This document shows, piece by piece, positions 14,861 to 22,206 of a stretch of DNA of 26,624 nucleotides. Positions within the stretch are counted from its first letter, which is position 1. Each line of letters begins with the position of its first letter. The DNA is from Thermoflexus sp. (lineage in GTDB: Bacteria; Chloroflexota; Anaerolineae; Thermoflexales; Thermoflexaceae): contig NZ_DAOUCJ010000108.1 in NCBI RefSeq assembly GCF_034432235.1, forward strand, positions 1 through 26,624. Direction: 5' to 3'. The notes beneath the pieces were generated by a model. The model worked only from the letters and a program-made list of their open reading frames with translations, had not been told where the DNA came from and made no database searches. Made by a program: the position numbers and the translations under genes.

Positions 14861-15837
14861 GGGGATTCTCGAAGATGGAGATTCAGCGCTTCCGTAGCCG
14901 CCCCTTTATCCGTGATCAGGATGTCGATCAGGCCGCTGCGCAGGGCCGCCAGGATCGCCTGCGCCTTCACCAGGCCACCGGCCACTGCGATCACACACGG
15001 GATGCGGCGGATGTCCTCCAGGGTCAGGCCGATCGTCCTCTGATCGAAAGGCGTGCTCACCGGGAGACCCTTTAGATCCAGATACCGCGCGCAGATATAG
15101 CCCACTGCGCCCCGCCGGCGCAGCTCCGCCAGATCCTCATCGGACAGATATCCAGCGCGCTTCAAAGAGGAGGCCTCCGCATGAGTCGTCCCAATGCCGA
15201 CCAGCAACAGGTCCGCGCTTCGAGCCAGATCCAGGACTTCCTTGATAGCCCGCTCCTCCAGCAGACGTTGGGCGACCTCTTCGCGCTCCACCATCACCGG
15301 GGCATGCAAGTAATACCCCTGAGCCCCCAGGGTCTCCGCCAGCTTGCGGACGATGGAGGGGCTGTCACACGGCTGGCGCCCTCCCAGCGCCCCCAGACAC
15401 TGGACGATCCGCAGCCGCGGATAGGACGAGGAAGGGAGGGCCTGCACCACCTCCCACAGGGTGACTCCCCAGGTGACAGCTACCGTCATTCCATCCCGGA
15501 GGTGGGGAAGCAGCTCCATAGCGGCCAGCCTTCCGAGCTGGCCCAGCAGCTCCCGATAGGAGGAGTTCTCCGCATCCAACACGCGAGCGCCCTGCAGGGA
15601 GAAGGCTTCCATGAGGCGGCTTTCCAGAGGGGAAACGGTTTTTACCGGCCACTGGATGTGGATCTGAACGATGCGCCTGCGCCGCGCCTCGCTGAGGAGA
15701 CGGGAGACCATCGAACGGCTCAGGCCCAGCCGCCGGGCGATGCGACCCTGATCCCAGCCGCGTTGATAATACAGGCTGGCCACATAGGCCAGGAGCTCCT
15801 CGCGGGTCGGAAACGGGTAGGATGTCTTCCGTGGCAT
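14857..15837 (-). CDS. SorC/DeoR-type sugar-binding transcriptional regulator
   Basis: A 326-residue regulator. The N-terminal helix-turn-helix (about 29-50, DQGRIARRLGLSRSMVSRLL) is followed by a SorC sugar-phosphate-binding domain with VAVTWGVTLWEVVQAL, CLGALGG, LLLVGIGTTHA, GAVGYICARYLD, CVIAVAGG and the C-terminal LITDKGAATEAL. ATG 15837 was chosen because the protein then begins just before the DNA-binding domain; the frame is open to a GTG at 15888, and the ribosome site (GGGGTGGAG) is not decisive. It heads the operon, overlaps the aldolase by ATGA, and has a consensus promoter with repeats over the transcript start. It probably senses a phosphorylated sugar made by the pathway. Confidence 0.9.
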   Translation of the reverse strand: MPRKTSYPFPTREELLAYVASLYYQRGWDQGRIARRLGLSRSMVSRLLSEARRRRIVQIHIQWPVKTVSPLESRLMEAFSLQGARVLDAENSSYRELLGQLGRLAAMELLPHLRDGMTVAVTWGVTLWEVVQALPSSSYPRLRIVQCLGALGGRQPCDSPSIVRKLAETLGAQGYYLHAPVMVEREEVAQRLLEERAIKEVLDLARSADLLLVGIGTTHAEASSLKRAGYLSDEDLAELRRRGAVGYICARYLDLKGLPVSTPFDQRTIGLTLEDIRRIPCVIAVAGGLVKAQAILAALRSGLIDILITDKGAATEALNLHLRESP

Positions 15838-15900
15838 CTCCACCCCGCACGCGGAGAGGGAACCCCGGCCCACCTCTAGGGCCCCCACCCCTTTCCGCTT

Positions 15901-15935
15901 TTGAGCAAATGTGCACTTCTCTCAATTTCGTTCAA
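15901..15935. promoter_or_regulatory. Operator-like repeats over the SorC operon transcription start
   Basis: On the minus strand two 10-bp direct repeats abut, TTGAACGAAA and TTGAGAGAAG (15916-15935), identical at 7 of 10 positions and in phase with one helical turn. The right half of this block also forms a loose dyad TTGAG-15 nt-CTCAA (15901-15925) centred near GTGCAC. The block covers the predicted transcript start, so binding would block initiation. Control by the SorC protein itself is inferred. Confidence 0.55.
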
Positions 15936-15940
15936 TAGCG

Positions 15941-15969
15941 ATTGTAAGCCGAATTCCCCCGCATGTCAA
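15941..15969 (-). promoter_or_regulatory. Sigma70-type promoter of the SorC-PTS operon
   Basis: On the minus strand TTGACA (15964-15969) is followed after exactly 17 bp by TACAAT (15941-15946). Transcription should start near 15934, giving a leader of roughly 97 nt to ATG 15837. A perfect -35 box, optimal spacing and a 5-of-6 -10 box make this strong for GC-rich DNA. Confidence 0.85.
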
Positions 15970-16068
15970 CCCCTTCGGCTCCTCCAGGGCGAGGCAAGTC
16001 AGGGGCCAGCAGCTCGGAAGGCGCGCTGGAAGGCCTTGGAGCGGCCCGCTCGGGATCCCCCATCCGCT

Positions 16069-17160
16069 TCAAAGAGAGGCGGAGCGCGCAGATCCCTCCG
16101 ATCCAGGAGCCGATCCCTGCAATGGACCATGATGGCGGGCCCATGCGCGCCGCCAGGCACCCGCCAGTCCGTGGGGAAAAGCCAGCACCACCATCACATA
16201 GAAAAGGCCGAACAGCAAGAACCAAAGAGGGCCGAACACCCGGTTAAACAGATAACCGGCGAGCTCCAGCAGCGCCGCGCCGAACATGGGGCCGCTTAAG
16301 GTTCCCACTCCGCCTACCAGGGTCATCAGCAGGGCCTGGATCGTGGTGTTGACGCTCAACAACGAAGGCGTGGCGTTTTTGTTGAACAAAGCGTTCAACG
16401 CCCCTGCCAGCGCAGCCAGCGTACCGGAGCACATAAAGGCCAGCAACCGGAAAGCCAGGGGGGAATACCCCAGTGCGACGGCGCGCTCTTCGTTCTCCCG
16501 CAACGCGATCCAGACCCGGCCGGTTGGGGAATCCACCAGACGACGCACCAGGAAATAGGCCCCCAGCATAAAAACCATGGCCAAATAGTAGAACCGCAGG
16601 CGGTGCTCCGCAGGGTCCAGCCAAGCCGGAACAGGGATGCCCTGAAGACCATCCTCGGCTCCCGTGTATTGCCGGAAATCGGTCGCTTCGCTCAGAATAA
16701 AGGCGGCCTGGGCTAACGCCAGGGTCACCATCGCCAGATACACCCCTCGTACTCGTAGAGAGAGGGCGCCGACCAGCCCGCTGATTCCCATGGCGAAAAG
16801 GGTGACCGCGAGCATGGCAACCAGCAAGGGAGCCTGGAAGTGCTTGAGCAGAATGCCGATGATGTAGGCTCCACCGCCGAAGAACAGGGCATGACCAAAG
16901 GAGAGGATCCCAGTGTAACCCATCAGGAGATCATAGCTCAGCGCATAAACGGCCATCAGATAAACGCGGATGAGCAGGCCTTGAAGAAACCGAGGCCATC
17001 CGGCCTCCACGGGCTCGCCCCGTATCCCACTCAACCAGAACGGCAACCCGGCCAGGATGACCAGGCCGGCCAGCCCCACCCCATGCCGCCGAATCCATAA
17101 GCGGAAAACAGATCCTCGCGAGAGGATCTCCTGATGGATCCCGGTGCGCTCCATCTCCAT
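16069..17160 (-). CDS. livM: HAAT-family ABC transporter permease (LivM type)
   Basis: About 363 residues, one of the two permeases of a branched-chain-amino-acid-type importer. The family core is visible: YALSYDLLMGYTGILSFGHA, LALAQAAFILSEATDFRQYTGAEDGL split over a helix and loop, FGPLWFLLFGLFYVMVVL, and the EAA-like loop around ALRENEERAVALGYSPLAFR that docks on the ATPase. Some eight to ten hydrophobic segments follow a basic N-terminus. Three ATGs stand close together (17163, 17160, 17154); GGAG lies 6 nt before 17160. It follows livH after 143 nt holding a GGATCT-CTG-AGATCC hairpin. It is the last gene of the long minus-strand unit. Confidence 0.92.
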   Translation of the reverse strand: MEMERTGIHQEILSRGSVFRLWIRRHGVGLAGLVILAGLPFWLSGIRGEPVEAGWPRFLQGLLIRVYLMAVYALSYDLLMGYTGILSFGHALFFGGGAYIIGILLKHFQAPLLVAMLAVTLFAMGISGLVGALSLRVRGVYLAMVTLALAQAAFILSEATDFRQYTGAEDGLQGIPVPAWLDPAEHRLRFYYLAMVFMLGAYFLVRRLVDSPTGRVWIALRENEERAVALGYSPLAFRLLAFMCSGTLAALAGALNALFNKNATPSLLSVNTTIQALLMTLVGGVGTLSGPMFGAALLELAGYLFNRVFGPLWFLLFGLFYVMVVLAFPHGLAGAWRRAWARHHGPLQGSAPGSEGSARSASL

Positions 17161-17225
17161 CATCCTCTCCGACGAAGGATTGGACGGTCGTCCGGTAGAA
17201 TGTTGCGATTTTCCAGGCAGATATC

Positions 17226-17262
17226 GGATCTCTGAGATCCTCTATGGGGTCCCGCCAGGCGG
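17226..17262. repeat. Two small hairpins in the livH-livM gap
   Basis: GGATCT-CTG-AGATCC (17226-17240) has a 6-bp stem and CCGCC-A-GGCGG (17252-17262) a 5-bp stem. They lie in the only sizeable gap among the transporter genes downstream of livG. They may modulate readthrough or stability of the livM part of the message; no U-run follows. Confidence 0.4.
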
Positions 17263-17306
17263 AGCCAGGATTTGAGGGCGATGCGGGAACGTTCGGCCTC
17301 TGATCT

Positions 17307-18749
17307 TTATCCCGTCTTCTGTCCAAACAGTCCGCTGGGGCGGAGCAGAAGGATCACGGCCATGAGCAGCACGGTGGAGGCGCGGGCGATGGCTGGAGAA
17401 AAGCGGATGGCCTCCGTCAGGCCTGGAAGGGTGATCCCTACCGTGACCAGGTAATCTCCGAAAGCTCGCGCGAGGCCAACGAGAAAGGCGCCCACCGCTG
17501 CGCCGCCGTAATGCCCCATGCCCCCGATGATGACGGCGATGAAGGCCTGAAGCAGAAACTCCAGCCCCATCGCCGGGCTCAAGCCCAGGAACGGCGTGGC
17601 CACCACGCCGCCCAGAGCCGCCAGGGCCGACCCCATGGCGAACACGCCGGTGAAAAGCCGCCGCACCGGGATCCCCAGGGCTTCCACCATCTCTCGATCC
17701 TCTACCGCAGCTCGCACCGCGATGCCGATGCGGGTCCAGCGTAACAACAGGCCGATCCCTGCCCACATCGCGACCCCTACCCCGATGATCAACAACCGAT
17801 AGGTGGGGAAAGGACGCCCCAGCACGTTGAAGGAGGCGCATCCCTGACGCAGCCATTCCCCAACCGATGAGGCCAGACACGGCGCAGCGAAGAGGGAGGG
17901 CCGAGGCAACGGAGCATAGTTTCCAGGCCCCCAGACCACCCGCACCAGTTCCGTGCCCACATAAGACAGGCCGAGCGTCAGGAGAACTTGATAGATGGGG
18001 CGGGCGTAAAGGGGACGGATCAGGGTGGCTTCCATCCAGGCGCCCAGGGCGCCGCCCGCCAGAGCGCCTGCCCAGATCGCCAGGAGGAATCGGAGATCTG
18101 CCGGGCTTTCCAAGATCCAGCGCTCGATCGGCTCCCGACCACTCAGCATCAGAACGCCCAGCAACAGCAAGCCGGCTGGCACCCCCCATGATCGGGAGTA
18201 GTCTCCAGAACGCGTTCGCTCCATCCCCCATCCCCCACACAATCCGGCCACCGTCATGGCGGCCATCCGGGCGAAGACCAGACCCAGCGGCTCCTGCGCA
18301 AGGGGAGTGGGGATCGCCCCTCCGGGCACTGTGCTCCCGAAGGCGACCAGCTTCCCCAGGTTGTGATTCCAGAAAGCCATGGCCCCAAACCCCACCATGC
18401 CGAATCCGGAGAGGGCGCGGGGCATCGGCATGCGGCCGGACAGGATCCGCCCGAACCTGATCCCCGCGCCCAGAGCCAGGAACAAAGGAGCCACATTGAG
18501 CAACAAGCGAGGGTTCTGGTAAACGGTCCAGCCGAGGTAAGCCCCCAGCATGAACAGCGTGCCATGAGCGAAATTAATAACATCCATCAGCCCAAAGATG
18601 AGGGAGAGGCCGGCGGCAACGAGAAAGACCAGGGCGGCCAGGGTAAGGCCGGAGAGCAGAACAGAGGCCCATACAGGCAAGGGAAGGAAAAAGGCGGGGA
18701 GTCCGATGAGGGCAAGAAGGATCAGCCCCATCGCCCATGTCCCCTTCAT
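17307..18749 (-). CDS. livH: HAAT-family ABC transporter permease (LivH type) with large internal insertion
   Basis: A 480-residue permease, against roughly 290-310 for usual LivH. Residues 30-75 match the family start (LAALVFLVAAGLSLIFGLMDVINFAHGTLFMLGAYL). The match resumes near residue 225 (ALGAWMEATLIRPLYARPIYQVLLTLGLS) and runs to the end, including the ATPase-contacting loop AVEDREMVEALGIPVRRLFTGVFAMGSALAALGGV and LLLRPSGLFGQ. The extra stretch of about 145 residues holds several hydrophobic segments, such as LGLVFARMAAMTVAGLCGGW and GLLLLGVLML, so it probably adds membrane helices. ATG 18749 overlaps the livF stop as ATGA. No frameshift is visible; the insertion is in frame with the same base composition. 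Confidence 0.9.
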   Translation of the reverse strand: MKGTWAMGLILLALIGLPAFFLPLPVWASVLLSGLTLAALVFLVAAGLSLIFGLMDVINFAHGTLFMLGAYLGWTVYQNPRLLLNVAPLFLALGAGIRFGRILSGRMPMPRALSGFGMVGFGAMAFWNHNLGKLVAFGSTVPGGAIPTPLAQEPLGLVFARMAAMTVAGLCGGWGMERTRSGDYSRSWGVPAGLLLLGVLMLSGREPIERWILESPADLRFLLAIWAGALAGGALGAWMEATLIRPLYARPIYQVLLTLGLSYVGTELVRVVWGPGNYAPLPRPSLFAAPCLASSVGEWLRQGCASFNVLGRPFPTYRLLIIGVGVAMWAGIGLLLRWTRIGIAVRAAVEDREMVEALGIPVRRLFTGVFAMGSALAALGGVVATPFLGLSPAMGLEFLLQAFIAVIIGGMGHYGGAAVGAFLVGLARAFGDYLVTVGITLPGLTEAIRFSPAIARASTVLLMAVILLLRPSGLFGQKTG

Positions 18750-19453
18750 ACCATCACCCCCAGATAGCGCTGGAGTCCCTCGCGGTCCATGAGAAGCTCG
18801 GCCATCGGCCCACTGCGCACCACCTGCCCGTCCTCCATCAGGATGTAACGATCCGCCAGGTGATGGATGGCATAAAAGTTCTGCTCCACGAGGAGAATGG
18901 GCATCTCCTCGCGCAACCGGTGAATGGTTGCCATCACCTGCTCCACCAGTATAGGAGCCAGGCCCTCGCTGGGCTCATCGATGAGAAGAAGACGGTTGTC
19001 CGGAACAAGGGCCCGGGCGATGGCCAGCATCTGCTGTTGCCCACCGGAAAGGAGGCCGGCAGGTTTCTTCAGATTACCTTTCAAATCCGGGAAAAGATGG
19101 AAGATCCAATCCGCCTTTCGAGCCAGATCTCCCCGACGCCGTTCCGCCAGCCTCAGGTTCTCTTCCACCGTGAGACTGCGAAAGATCGCCCGATGTTCCG
19201 GCACGTAGCCAATGCCCAAGGCGGCGATCTCATAGGTCGGGCGCCCCCGGAGCTCCTCCCCCAGGAACCGGATGCTTCCTTGCACGGCCGGCCAAAGTCC
19301 CATGATCGTGCGCAGGGTGGTGGTTTTCCCCGCGCCATTCCGACCCAGCAAGGCGGTCAGGCTGCCCTCCTGCACCACAAAAGAGACCCCCTTCAGGATG
19401 TGGAAGGACCCGATGAATGTGTGAACGTCCCTCAATTCGAGGACGGCATCCAT
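18746..19453 (-). CDS. livF: HAAT-family ABC transporter ATPase (LivF type)
   Basis: A 235-residue ATPase of normal length for LivF. Walker A is GRNGAGKTT (37-45), the signature LSGGQQQMLAIARAL, Walker B LLLIDEPSEGLAP and the switch region ILLVEQNFYA, in which His is replaced by Gln, as is usual in LivF. GYVPEHRAIFRSLTVEENL is also family-typical. ATG 19453 lies inside the 3' end of livG (22-nt overlap), and its stop overlaps the livH start. It forms a heterodimer with LivG. Confidence 0.95.
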   Translation of the reverse strand: MDAVLELRDVHTFIGSFHILKGVSFVVQEGSLTALLGRNGAGKTTTLRTIMGLWPAVQGSIRFLGEELRGRPTYEIAALGIGYVPEHRAIFRSLTVEENLRLAERRRGDLARKADWIFHLFPDLKGNLKKPAGLLSGGQQQMLAIARALVPDNRLLLIDEPSEGLAPILVEQVMATIHRLREEMPILLVEQNFYAIHHLADRYILMEDGQVVRSGPMAELLMDREGLQRYLGVMV

Positions 19454-20208
19454 GACCGTTCCCCCAGATAGGCTCGCTGAACGGCCTCATTGCGGGCGAT
19501 CTCCTCCGGAGTCCCCTCGGCCAGCACATGTCCGTGATGAAGGACAGTCACCCGATGGGCCAGGCGCATCACCAGATCGATCTTGTGTTCGATCAGCAGG
19601 ATCGTCCGCCCTCCCCGCTGATGGATCTCTTCAATCAGGCGGATCAGGCGAGGGATCTGTTCGATGGCCATCCCGGCTGCCGGCTCATCCAGCAGCATGA
19701 GCTGAGGTTCCTGAGCCAGCACCATGGCGATCTCCAGCCAGCGGCGATGCCCATGGGAGAGCGCGCGGGCGGGAAGATCGGCCAGCTCCGCCATGCCGAT
19801 CTCATGCAGCACGGCCCAGGCTCGATCCAGATAACGATGAAGGCGAGCCGCCGGAACCCAGAAACGGAAGTTGTCGGGCCCCTGGGCCTGGGCAGCCAAG
19901 CGTACGTTCTCCAGAACGCTCAGGTTGGGGAAAACATGGATGAGCTGATAGGCCCGTCCGATCCCGAGATGCGCCCGATGATGAGGGGGGAAATCGGTGA
20001 TATCCTTCCCCCGGTAGAAGATACGGCCTGCCGTTGGGCGCAGGCTTCCCCCGATCAGGTTGAAGAGGGTGGACTTGCCCGCCCCGTTCGGCCCAATGAG
20101 GGCATGGATCGTGCCGGCCTCCACCCGCAGGTCCACCTGATCGACCGCCCGCAGCCCTCCAAAGTTTTTTGTCAACCCGCGGGTCTCCAGAAGGGTCTCC
20201 CCATACAT
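19432..20208 (-). CDS. livG: HAAT-family ABC transporter ATPase (LivG type)
   Basis: A 258-residue ATPase partner of LivF. Walker A is GPNGAGKST (39-47), the Q-loop region is RAYQLIHVFPNLSVLENVRL, Walker B MLLDEPAAGM and the switch His sits in ILLIEHKIDLVMRLAHRVTVL. The signature reads LSHGHRRWLEIA, where most LivG proteins have LSYGQQR. The frame is open to 20457, but ATG 20208 has GGAGG 6 nt upstream and gives the standard LivG N-terminus (LLETRGLTKNFGGLRAVD). Upstream, about 230 nt separate it from the binding-protein gene and hold a strong hairpin. Confidence 0.94.
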   Translation of the reverse strand: MYGETLLETRGLTKNFGGLRAVDQVDLRVEAGTIHALIGPNGAGKSTLFNLIGGSLRPTAGRIFYRGKDITDFPPHHRAHLGIGRAYQLIHVFPNLSVLENVRLAAQAQGPDNFRFWVPAARLHRYLDRAWAVLHEIGMAELADLPARALSHGHRRWLEIAMVLAQEPQLMLLDEPAAGMAIEQIPRLIRLIEEIHQRGGRTILLIEHKIDLVMRLAHRVTVLHHGHVLAEGTPEEIARNEAVQRAYLGERSWMPSSN

Positions 20209-20392
20209 CCTTTCCCTCCCCAGCCGATCCAGGCCTCTTTGAAAGCTCCCATTCATCACGACGAGATCGACCTCCATGGCATCATCGGGAGGCGACAGCG
20301 AATCGCTCTCCGGCAACCCCTGCAGAGCAGACATGCCGGCCTTCGCTTGCCGGATTCCCCTTTCGCCTTTATGCTGGAAAAGGGTTGGTCCC

Positions 20393-20439
20393 GGTGAGGG
20401 CGGGCAGCATCCCACGCCCCCCGCTGCCCGCCCCTCACC
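20393..20439 (-). terminator. Intercistronic hairpin after the binding-protein gene
   Basis: Plus-strand arms 20393-20408 and 20423-20439 pair over 16 bp with one bulged C (GGTGAGGGCGGGCAGC against its complement), with a 14-nt loop. It starts 3 nt after the binding-protein stop on the minus strand and has no U-run. Such hairpins often cause partial termination or protect the 3' end, giving more binding protein than membrane components. Confidence 0.7.
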
Positions 20440-20441
20440 CC

Positions 20442-21752
20442 TCAGGATTTCGGGCACCGATCCTTATAAGGTCCCTCCAGCATGCACGGCGGCGCGGTCT
20501 CCTCCGGCGAGAACTCCTGGATCAGCTCAAAGAATCGGAACTGGGGATCCTTAGGATCCTTGAGACGGACCAGATACATAGGCTGCAGGGCGACGTGATC
20601 GTAGGGCCGGATGATATAGGTTCCTTTGGGGCCCTGAAAGGTCATGCCCTCGAAGACCGGGATGAGGGCATCGGCCCGGGCGTCACCGTTCGTCTTTTTC
20701 AACCCCTCGATGACCATGATTGCCGCGGCCATGCCGCCTGCTGTGAAAAGATCCGGCGGCGTTCCGAACTTCTCCCGGTGGCGCTTCACCAGCCAATCGT
20801 TGATCGGGTTCTTGGGCAGGGTGTAGTGATAGACGCTCACCCCCACCGCTCCTGTGGCGAAGGCATAGCCGGAGGCAATGCTCTGGTTGTCGCCCATCCC
20901 GGTGGCCACCGTCATCTTCTGGAAAACCCCGAGGTCCTGCATCTGCTGGAAGAGGGGCACGAAGCCCGCGCCCGCCCAAGTCACGATCAGGACCTCCGCT
21001 TTGGCATCCAGCACCCTTTGGAGGTAGGGTGTGAAATCCGTGGTCTCCAGCGGGATAAAGATGGCCCCTGCCCCTTCCGGCGTGTCGTTGATGGTGAAGC
21101 GGCCGCCCAGGCTTTTGACCACATTGTAGAAGGCGCGAGCGGAGCCATGGCCGAAGGCGTAGTCGGGAGCGATCTGCACGAAGGTCTTGCCCATCCCGAT
21201 CAGCGCCTTGCCCATCGTCAGCGCATCCTGCACGCTGGTCCGGCTGGTCCGGAACGTGTAGGGGTTGAAATTCTTCCCGGTGATATCCGGGCTGGCTGCC
21301 GGCTCGGCGATCAGGATGACCTTATGCTCCTCGGCCACCTTCTGGACCGCCAGGGTGACGCCGGAGCTGGGAGCCCCAACCAGAATCTCCACGCCCTCGG
21401 CCTCGATGAGCTCACGGGCCTGCGCCACCCCTTTCTCCGGATCGCTGGCGTTGTCCCGAACGATCACCTGGATCGGTCGGCCGGCCACTTCCATGGTTCC
21501 ACCGGTGGCGTACTCCAGGCCCAGCATAAAGCCGTTCTCCAGCATCGGGCCATAGAGGGCCAGGGAGCCGGAGCGATCGGTGAGCAGACCGATCTTCAGC
21601 GGCTTGCCGGGCTTGGGAGAGGGAGGAGGAGCGGCCGTCGGCGTGGCCGGAACAGGCGCGGCTGTCGGCGTGGGCGATGGCGTCGCCGGCGCCGCGCACG
21701 CCCCGGCCAGCAATAAAAAGACCAGCCATCCCATAACCCAGCGACGGTTCAT
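20442..21752 (-). CDS. livJ: HAAT-family periplasmic-type substrate-binding lipoprotein (LivJ type)
   Basis: A 436-residue exported lipoprotein that captures the substrate for the Liv-type transporter. The signal ends in lipobox LAGAC with Cys19 as anchor, followed by a Pro/Thr/Ala-rich tether to about residue 50. The type I peripheral-binding fold begins LKIGLLTDRSGSLALYGPML and shows VIVRDNASDPEKGVAQAREL, VEILVGAPSSGVTLAVQKVA, NPYTFRTSRTS, FVQIAPDYAFGHGSARAFY, and VLIVTWAGAGFVPLFQQM. ATG 21752 has GGAGG 6 nt upstream. It is preceded by CoA-metabolism genes rather than amino-acid genes. Relatives bind branched amino acids, amides or aromatic and aliphatic acids, so a carboxylic acid substrate is plausible here. 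Confidence 0.93.
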   Translation of the reverse strand: MNRRWVMGWLVFLLLAGACAAPATPSPTPTAAPVPATPTAAPPPSPKPGKPLKIGLLTDRSGSLALYGPMLENGFMLGLEYATGGTMEVAGRPIQVIVRDNASDPEKGVAQARELIEAEGVEILVGAPSSGVTLAVQKVAEEHKVILIAEPAASPDITGKNFNPYTFRTSRTSVQDALTMGKALIGMGKTFVQIAPDYAFGHGSARAFYNVVKSLGGRFTINDTPEGAGAIFIPLETTDFTPYLQRVLDAKAEVLIVTWAGAGFVPLFQQMQDLGVFQKMTVATGMGDNQSIASGYAFATGAVGVSVYHYTLPKNPINDWLVKRHREKFGTPPDLFTAGGMAAAIMVIEGLKKTNGDARADALIPVFEGMTFQGPKGTYIIRPYDHVALQPMYLVRLKDPKDPQFRFFELIQEFSPEETAPPCMLEGPYKDRCPKS

Positions 21753-21774
21753 CGGTCACCTCCAGATGGAGAAT

Positions 21775-22206
21775 TCACGGATCATCGGCATGGCGCCGAG
21801 GATCGCCTTTCGGAGCTAACACCATAGCCTCCCCACGCAGCACCTCCTCGCCGTGCTGATTGAGGCAGCGCGTCGCCAGGGTCACGATCGGCTTATCCTT
21901 CCGGATGTCGAGCACCTCCACCACGGCAGTGATGGTATCGCCCGGGTAGACCGGGCGTCGGAACTCCAGGGTCTGGCGAAGATAGATCGTCCCCGGGCCC
22001 GGCAACATCCGTCCCAGGACGGCGGAGATCAACCCGGCCACCAGCATCCCGTGGACAACGGGTCGGCCGAAGCGGGTATTTCGGGCGAATTCTTCATCCA
22101 GATGCAATGGATTGTCATCTCCCGTCAGGGCGGCGAAGGCCTCGACATCCGCACGGGTGATGGTTTTCGTCCAGGAGGCGGTCGAGCCTACGCGGAGCTC
22201 AACCAT
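21775..22206 (-). CDS. MaoC-like (R)-specific enoyl-CoA hydratase
   Basis: A 143-residue single hot-dog domain protein similar to PhaJ. The catalytic Asp and His lie in ALTGDDNPLHLDEEFARNT, followed by the loop FGRPVVHGMLVAGLISAVLG. LEFRRPVYPGDTITAVVEV completes the family pattern. PhaJ-type enzymes add water to trans-2-enoyl-CoA, forming (R)-3-hydroxyacyl-CoA. ATG 22206 has GGGAGG 5 nt upstream and overlaps the KAS III-like gene by 8 nt. It lies 22 nt ahead of the binding-protein gene, tying CoA chemistry to the transporter. Confidence 0.92.
   Translation of the reverse strand: MVELRVGSTASWTKTITRADVEAFAALTGDDNPLHLDEEFARNTRFGRPVVHGMLVAGLISAVLGRMLPGPGTIYLRQTLEFRRPVYPGDTITAVVEVLDIRKDKPIVTLATRCLNQHGEEVLRGEAMVLAPKGDPRRHADDP

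Noticed and set aside
17866..18300. Possible frameshift or gene fusion in the long LivH
   Set aside because: The frame is uninterrupted, both flanks match LivH in the same frame and base composition is unchanged, so an in-frame insertion is the simpler reading.
20209..20457. 83-codon N-terminal extension of LivG
   Set aside because: The extension crosses the livJ hairpin and has no family match; ATG 20208 has an excellent ribosome site and the standard N-terminus.
20169..21716. 515-codon plus-strand open frame
   Set aside because: It runs antisense to livJ and livG, has no recognisable motif or ribosome site, and is rich in His, Gln, Arg and Gly as expected for a mirror of GC-rich coding DNA.
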